From Bacteriovoracaceae bacterium (GTDB lineage: Bacteria > Bdellovibrionota > Bacteriovoracia > Bacteriovoracales > Bacteriovoracaceae): a DNA stretch of 46,621 nt. The stretch is taken from positions 1-46,621 of the forward strand of contig CANHJD010000002.1 in assembly GCA_947461145.1 (NCBI GenBank), in the 5' to 3' direction. Positions within the stretch are counted from its first letter, which is position 1. Every line of letters begins with the position of its first letter. Shown one piece after another: positions 42,634 to 46,621 of this stretch. A model generated the notes under the pieces. It was given only the letters and a program-made list of their open reading frames with translations. It was not told where the DNA came from and searched no databases. The position numbers and the translations under genes are program-made.

Positions 42634-43656
42634 ATGCAATTTGCAAAAATAACTCCCTTGCTTCTTCATAAATTTAATAGTGAAAGTGAACTTCTTAAGG
42701 CGATTGAAGAGCTGTCTTTTAAATTTACTCAGAATAGAGAAAGGATTTCAGACTATTTATCTGATCCCCGGCTCACATCAGCTTATGTGGCGTTCTACCT
42801 AACTACTAACATGCCTAAGTTTGAAGCCGTTTTGAAGTGGATGCCTGAATTGTGGATTGAGGAATTAAAAAATTCAACCTTTGTTGATTTGGGTGCCGGA
42901 CCTGGAACTTTTTCAATTGCATTTAGAGAGTGGGTGGGAAGGCCTGTGGATGTTATACAAATTGAATCCTCTCCATTGATGAAGGAGCAGGCGAGGCTTT
43001 TATGGAAAGGGCTATATCCTGGAGAAGATTTAAAGCAAACCCTAGAATCTGATATAAAAAACAAAGAGAATCTTTTTTTGTTATTTGGTCACTCTGCAAA
43101 TGAAATGGGTGCAGAAGCTGCCCTTAAATATATACGACAACTTAATCCCAAACATATTCTTTTTATCGAGCCAGGTACTAAAGAGTTCTTCCCTGAGATG
43201 CTTAAAATTCGATCAGAACTTATTAAAGATGGATTTGAAATTCTTTTCCCTTGCTCCACTTCTTTAGACTGTGGTTTGAAGAATTCTCAAACAGATTGGT
43301 GTCATCAATTTGTTCATGTGCGGCATTCAGAGGAAGTTGAGAGGATTACTCAAATGGCGAGGAGGGATCGTCGCCTTTTGCCTTTAACAGTTCAGGCGTT
43401 CAGCAGACAAACATTTACCAAACATAAGGCCCGTATCATCCGAGTCTTCCCAGAGACTAAATTTAGTTTTGAGTGGGATGTCTGTGAGGATAATGTGATT
43501 AAGCATTATCAAGTTATGAAGCGAGGCCTTAGTAAAGAATCTCTTAATAATTTAAGCAGTGCTTTGGCCGGAGTTTCAATCGAAGCAGAATACGAAAAGA
43601 TGATCGAAAATAGCGTACGAGTGAGAGTGAAATTTTTAAATAATCATCCCTTGTAA
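42634..43656 (+). CDS. Rsm22-like methyltransferase with a cysteine cluster
   Basis: A 340-residue protein of the small-ribosomal-subunit Rsm22/METTL17 group. The SAM-binding loop is DLGAGPGTFSI (85-95), followed by a Glu at the end of the next strand (IQIES, 109-113). The Cys ligands typical of the family's iron-sulfur cluster are Cys207, Cys213 and Cys223 (in FPCSTSLDCG and TDWCHQ), with Cys about residue 288 as a possible fourth. Members bind the small ribosomal subunit during assembly. Bacterial roles are not settled. Confidence 0.82.
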   Translation: MQFAKITPLLLHKFNSESELLKAIEELSFKFTQNRERISDYLSDPRLTSAYVAFYLTTNMPKFEAVLKWMPELWIEELKNSTFVDLGAGPGTFSIAFREWVGRPVDVIQIESSPLMKEQARLLWKGLYPGEDLKQTLESDIKNKENLFLLFGHSANEMGAEAALKYIRQLNPKHILFIEPGTKEFFPEMLKIRSELIKDGFEILFPCSTSLDCGLKNSQTDWCHQFVHVRHSEEVERITQMARRDRRLLPLTVQAFSRQTFTKHKARIIRVFPETKFSFEWDVCEDNVIKHYQVMKRGLSKESLNNLSSALAGVSIEAEYEKMIENSVRVRVKFLNNHPL

Positions 43657-43657
43657 C

Positions 43658-43685
43658 CTTGACACTTTTAATACCCCGCCCATCT
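43658..43685 (+). promoter_or_regulatory. Heat-shock sigma32-type promoter upstream of the Clp ATPase
   Basis: CTTGACA at 43658-43664 and CCCATCT at 43679-43685, separated by 14 bases, resemble the sigma32 consensus (CTTGAA, 13-15 bp, CCCCATnT). Transcription would start near 43693, about 24 bases before the ATG. The AGAGG ribosome site is between. Confidence 0.65.
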
Positions 43686-43716
43686 TAAGAGTAAGAACAA
43701 ACCAAAGAGGTTTAAA

Positions 43717-46074
43717 ATGAATAAGTTTGATCAAATCGTTTTAGGGGCCATTGATATTGCTCAATCAGAAGCTCTCAAGAAAAAGAACACAGAGCTTTGC
43801 CCGGAGCATTTGCTCCTAGGCTTAATTCTGAACAAATCATCTTATTCATCTAAGGCGATGAAGGATAATCAAAAAGAAGTCGAAGGATTAATTGAGCGAC
43901 TTCCCAAGACTACAGGTTCAGTAACACTTGATAATCTTCGTACCTCTTCAAAGCTTCAGGAGTGGTTAACACTTGCTTCTGGTGATTCTGCCCAACAGGG
44001 AAAAACAGAAGTGAGTGAAAAACATCTTTTGAAATATTTGCCTCAAATTTTTCCTCAGTTAAAAGTCGATTATCAGAAATTTTCAGAACCAACTGAAGAA
44101 GTTGAAGTGCCTTCTTTTTTAATAAATTTGAATGAGCAGGCCCAGAAAGGGAAACTAGATCCAGTGATTGGGAGAACAAAAGAAATTCGCTCCGTCATCG
44201 AAATACTTGGACGACGTGCAAAGAATAACCCAGTCTTAGTGGGACCGGCCGGAGTTGGTAAAACAGCTATTGTCGAGGGTCTTGCTGAGCAAATCATTAA
44301 GGGCAATGTTCCTGATGTGTTAAAAAATAAAACTGTTTACTCGCTTGAAATGGGCTCTTTGATGGCAGGAACAAAATATCGTGGAGATTTTGAAGAAAGA
44401 ATTCAAAATCTTTTAAAATTTGTTAAGTCAAAATCTGGAGAAGTTGTTCTTTTCATTGATGAGCTCCATCAACTTGTGGGTGCGGGAAGAACTGAGGGGG
44501 CCATGGACGCCGCTAACCTTTTAAAACCTGCTTTGGCGCGCGGTGAACTTCATTGTATTGGGGCAACAACTTTTGATGAATATCAAAAATATATCCTGAA
44601 TGACCCAGCTTTGGAGAGACGTTTTAGAAATGTCCCTGTTCATGAACCAAGTAAAGAGGATGCTGTTGAAATTTTGATGGGTGTCCGCTCAAAGATGGAA
44701 GCCCATCATGGGATCAAGATTTCTGATGATGCCGTTTATAATGCTGTTTTTTTATCAGATCAGTACATTACGGATAAGAATTTACCAGATAAAGCGATTG
44801 ATTTATTGGATGAAGCCTCTTCGGCCCTCAAGCTTTCTGCTGAAGCAATGCCGGCGAAATTGGTTGAACTAGAAGCCGAACTTCGTTCTAAAAAAATCTA
44901 TGCTCAAATGGAAAAAGACAACAAAGATCTTCAGAAGGAAATTGAGGTCTTAGAGAAATCTTTTAAAGAGGGCAAATCAAACTGGGAAAAAGAAATAGGT
45001 TCTTTGAAAAAAGTTTCAGAGATCAAAAACCGAATTGATAGGTTGCAGTTTGAACTTGAGACAGCAGAAAGAAATCAGAACTATGAAGAAGCATCCAAAA
45101 TTAAGTATATGCTTATTCCTGAGACTCAGAAAGAGCTGGGATCATTTCAACATGATTGGATACTTGGTAAAAAGCATATAGCCGATATTATCTCGCGTCA
45201 GACAGGGATTCCAGTAGAGAAGATTTTAAAATCTAAACAGGATTCTATCTTGAATCTTGAAGATTTCCTTGGAAGACGGGTTTTTGGTCAGAAAGAGGCT
45301 TTGCATGAGATTGCTGAGACTCTTATCGCCAGTTACGCAGGTCTTTCGGATGAATCGAGACCTCTTGGATCATTTCTTCTTTTAGGGCCAACAGGGGTAG
45401 GGAAAACAGAAACGGCAAAGGCCTTAACTCAGTATCTTTTTGAAAATGAAGAAAACATTGTCCGTTTTGATTTATCTGAATTTTCTGAAAAACATTCCGT
45501 CGCAAAACTTATTGGAGCACCAGCAGGCTACGTTGGGTACGAGGAAGGAGGAGTTCTTACTGAGGCGATCAGGAGAAAACCTTATAGCGTAGTTTTATTT
45601 GATGAAATAGAAAAAGCGCATCCTGATTTTGCTGACATTCTTCTTCAGATCCTCGATGACGGACGACTCACTGATAATAAAGGCAGAGTTGTTAATTTTA
45701 AAAATACCATCATCATGATGACTTCAAATTCGAAAAATCCGAAAGAAGATTTTAAGCCTGAAGTTCTGGGAAGAATGGATGCTATATTAAACTTTCATGC
45801 ACTTGATAAATCTGTGATGAAACAGTTAATTGATAAACAAGTGAAACTTCTGAATGACAGATTAAAGACTAAAAAAGTTCAACTACAGCTTGATTCAAAG
45901 GCCTATGAAACTCTTGAAGAGCAGGGTTTTGACTACCAGTACGGAGCAAGACCACTGAATGGAGTTTTTCAGAAATTGGTAACAAGACCACTCTCAAAAA
46001 GAATCCTTGGGGGCAACCTTCACGAAGGAGATCTGAAAATGAGTTGGAATGGGCAAGAAATGGTACTTGAATAG
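43717..46074 (+). CDS. Hsp100/Clp AAA+ ATPase, ClpB-like
   Basis: A 785-residue protein: a diverged Clp N-domain (1-125), first AAA module (Walker A GPAGVGKT 176-183, Walker B VVLFIDEL 243-250, arginine fingers in ERRFR 300-304), a middle coiled coil (about 380-480) with ClpB-like sequence, and a second AAA module (GPTGVGKT 557-564, VVLFDE 625-630, GARPL near the end). In ClpA and ClpC, a loop with an IGL/IGF ClpP-binding motif follows MTSN; here it is cut to a few residues (671-684), so it should not bind ClpP. It is therefore more likely a disaggregase than a protease partner. It is shorter than ClpB (about 860). Confidence 0.82.
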   Translation: MNKFDQIVLGAIDIAQSEALKKKNTELCPEHLLLGLILNKSSYSSKAMKDNQKEVEGLIERLPKTTGSVTLDNLRTSSKLQEWLTLASGDSAQQGKTEVSEKHLLKYLPQIFPQLKVDYQKFSEPTEEVEVPSFLINLNEQAQKGKLDPVIGRTKEIRSVIEILGRRAKNNPVLVGPAGVGKTAIVEGLAEQIIKGNVPDVLKNKTVYSLEMGSLMAGTKYRGDFEERIQNLLKFVKSKSGEVVLFIDELHQLVGAGRTEGAMDAANLLKPALARGELHCIGATTFDEYQKYILNDPALERRFRNVPVHEPSKEDAVEILMGVRSKMEAHHGIKISDDAVYNAVFLSDQYITDKNLPDKAIDLLDEASSALKLSAEAMPAKLVELEAELRSKKIYAQMEKDNKDLQKEIEVLEKSFKEGKSNWEKEIGSLKKVSEIKNRIDRLQFELETAERNQNYEEASKIKYMLIPETQKELGSFQHDWILGKKHIADIISRQTGIPVEKILKSKQDSILNLEDFLGRRVFGQKEALHEIAETLIASYAGLSDESRPLGSFLLLGPTGVGKTETAKALTQYLFENEENIVRFDLSEFSEKHSVAKLIGAPAGYVGYEEGGVLTEAIRRKPYSVVLFDEIEKAHPDFADILLQILDDGRLTDNKGRVVNFKNTIIMMTSNSKNPKEDFKPEVLGRMDAILNFHALDKSVMKQLIDKQVKLLNDRLKTKKVQLQLDSKAYETLEEQGFDYQYGARPLNGVFQKLVTRPLSKRILGGNLHEGDLKMSWNGQEMVLE

Positions 46075-46621
46075 TGAAAACGTGGTTACTTATTTTTGCT
46101 CTGATCCTTATAAGTTTTGCGGTCAGGGCAAAAGCTTTTCCAGTGTCTGATCATTATAATGGTAAGATTTTTTATAATCCTGGTCAGAACCAATTACTGA
46201 GTTTTTGGGAAGTGCTGAAATGGAAAATGAATGGTTCGGCTTCGATTTGGCCTGATCACATAGCAAATAAGAATTACACACTCCCGAAGATTGAACCTTC
46301 TCAACGTGCCATTATCACTTTTGTTAATCATGCCACATTTTTGATTCAATTAAAGGATTTAACTATTCTGACAGATCCCATGTTTTCTAATCGCGCAGGG
46401 CCTTTTAGTTTTATGGGACCGGCGCGAGTGAGGGAGCCTGGTATCAGGATTGATGAATTACCAGCGATTGATGTTGTCGCTATTTCTCATAATCATTATG
46501 ACCATCTTGATCTTGAGTCCCTAAAAATATTAGATGCAAAATTTCATCCTCTTTTCCTTGTACCTTTAGGTGATAGACCTCTTTTAGAGGAAGCAGGTCT
46601 TCAAAATATTCAGGAACTAGA
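46074..46621 (+). CDS. Metallo-beta-lactamase-fold hydrolase, NAPE-PLD-like (partial)
   Basis: The frame starts at GTG (46074, overlapping the Clp stop by one base) and runs off the right edge after 182 codons. It has a signal-like N terminus (WLLIFALILISFAVRA). The zinc-binding motif SHNHYDHLD is visible at about residue 143 and the earlier VNHATFLIQ with LTDPMF is the pattern of N-acyl-phosphatidylethanolamine phospholipase D and RomA/UlaG-like enzymes. Substrate unknown. The C-terminal half is missing. Confidence 0.75.
   Translation, partial: MKTWLLIFALILISFAVRAKAFPVSDHYNGKIFYNPGQNQLLSFWEVLKWKMNGSASIWPDHIANKNYTLPKIEPSQRAIITFVNHATFLIQLKDLTILTDPMFSNRAGPFSFMGPARVREPGIRIDELPAIDVVAISHNHYDHLDLESLKILDAKFHPLFLVPLGDRPLLEEAGLQNIQEL

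Noticed and set aside
43717-46074. Naming the ATPase ClpA or ClpC
   Set aside because: The ClpP-contact loop is missing and the middle coiled coil is of ClpB type.
1-46621. tRNA, rRNA, CRISPR or insertion sequence
   Set aside because: I looked for cloverleaf-like ends, repeated spacers and transposase motifs and saw none; a tRNAscan or CRISPR finder run would settle this.

Overview
The window reads as chromosomal DNA of a free-living or predatory Gram-negative bacterium, most likely Bdellovibrionota (Bacteriovorax/Halobacteriovorax-like). By eye it is AT-rich (around 40% GC). It is rich in signal peptides, lipoproteins and outer-membrane or envelope genes, it carries a TatT-type TRAP transporter and a sphingosine-phosphate-lyase-like enzyme, and its genes are packed very tightly. 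The lineage is inferred from gene style and was not tested by a search. I see no rRNA, tRNA, CRISPR array, insertion sequence, prophage or origin.

Layout. 1-1875 (minus) is the start of a large surface protein that joins a type IV prepilin leader to YadA-like head repeats; it runs off the left edge. 2109-3408 (minus) holds rpsU and an endonuclease/exonuclease/phosphatase-fold enzyme, divergent from a small beta-barrel protein. 4080-7703 (plus) is a complete TRAP transporter operon with the lipoprotein TatT. 7704-9511 (minus) is a four-gene run (serine acetyltransferase, rhodanese, a 34-residue membrane peptide, a membrane-anchored J-domain protein), divergent from a cysteine synthase (9573-10607). 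10693-13341 codes for an IPT-repeat lipoprotein and a secreted partner. 13338-16086 holds an HPr-kinase-like ATPase and an SDR protein, back to back with a family 2 glycosyltransferase whose start codon lies inside the start of the ATPase gene.

16148-20604 is a tightly overlapped operon: secreted coiled-coil protein, SRPBCC protein, TesA-like esterase, and the YbbA/YbbP ABC transporter. It is followed by a DedA protein, an unknown gene, an AlkB-like dioxygenase, a secreted glutathione peroxidase and a CrtI-like oxidoreductase. After an MscS channel, 25498-27906 joins ExbB and ExbD to a PLP-dependent lyase. 28009-33266 is TolC, an RND pump and a TetR/CerR regulator, with no adaptor gene and with paired palindromes at its promoter. 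An ABC1/UbiB kinase, two secreted proteins (one an HExxH protease) and a Tyr/Cys-rich secreted protein follow.

37956-40927 holds a NadD-like enzyme, SfsA and citrate synthase, the last with a strong promoter surrounded by repeated GTTTAAT boxes. The right end has small secreted proteins, a possible structured RNA region, a LysR regulator, an Rsm22-like methyltransferase, a ClpB-like disaggregase behind a heat-shock-type promoter, and the start of an NAPE-PLD-like metallo-beta-lactamase-fold gene cut by the right edge.

Themes: sulfur and redox metabolism (cysE, cysK, rhodanese, GPx), envelope transport and lipid handling (TRAP, YbbAP, ExbBD, RND, DedA), and very compact organisation with several convergent genes sharing overlapping stop codons.
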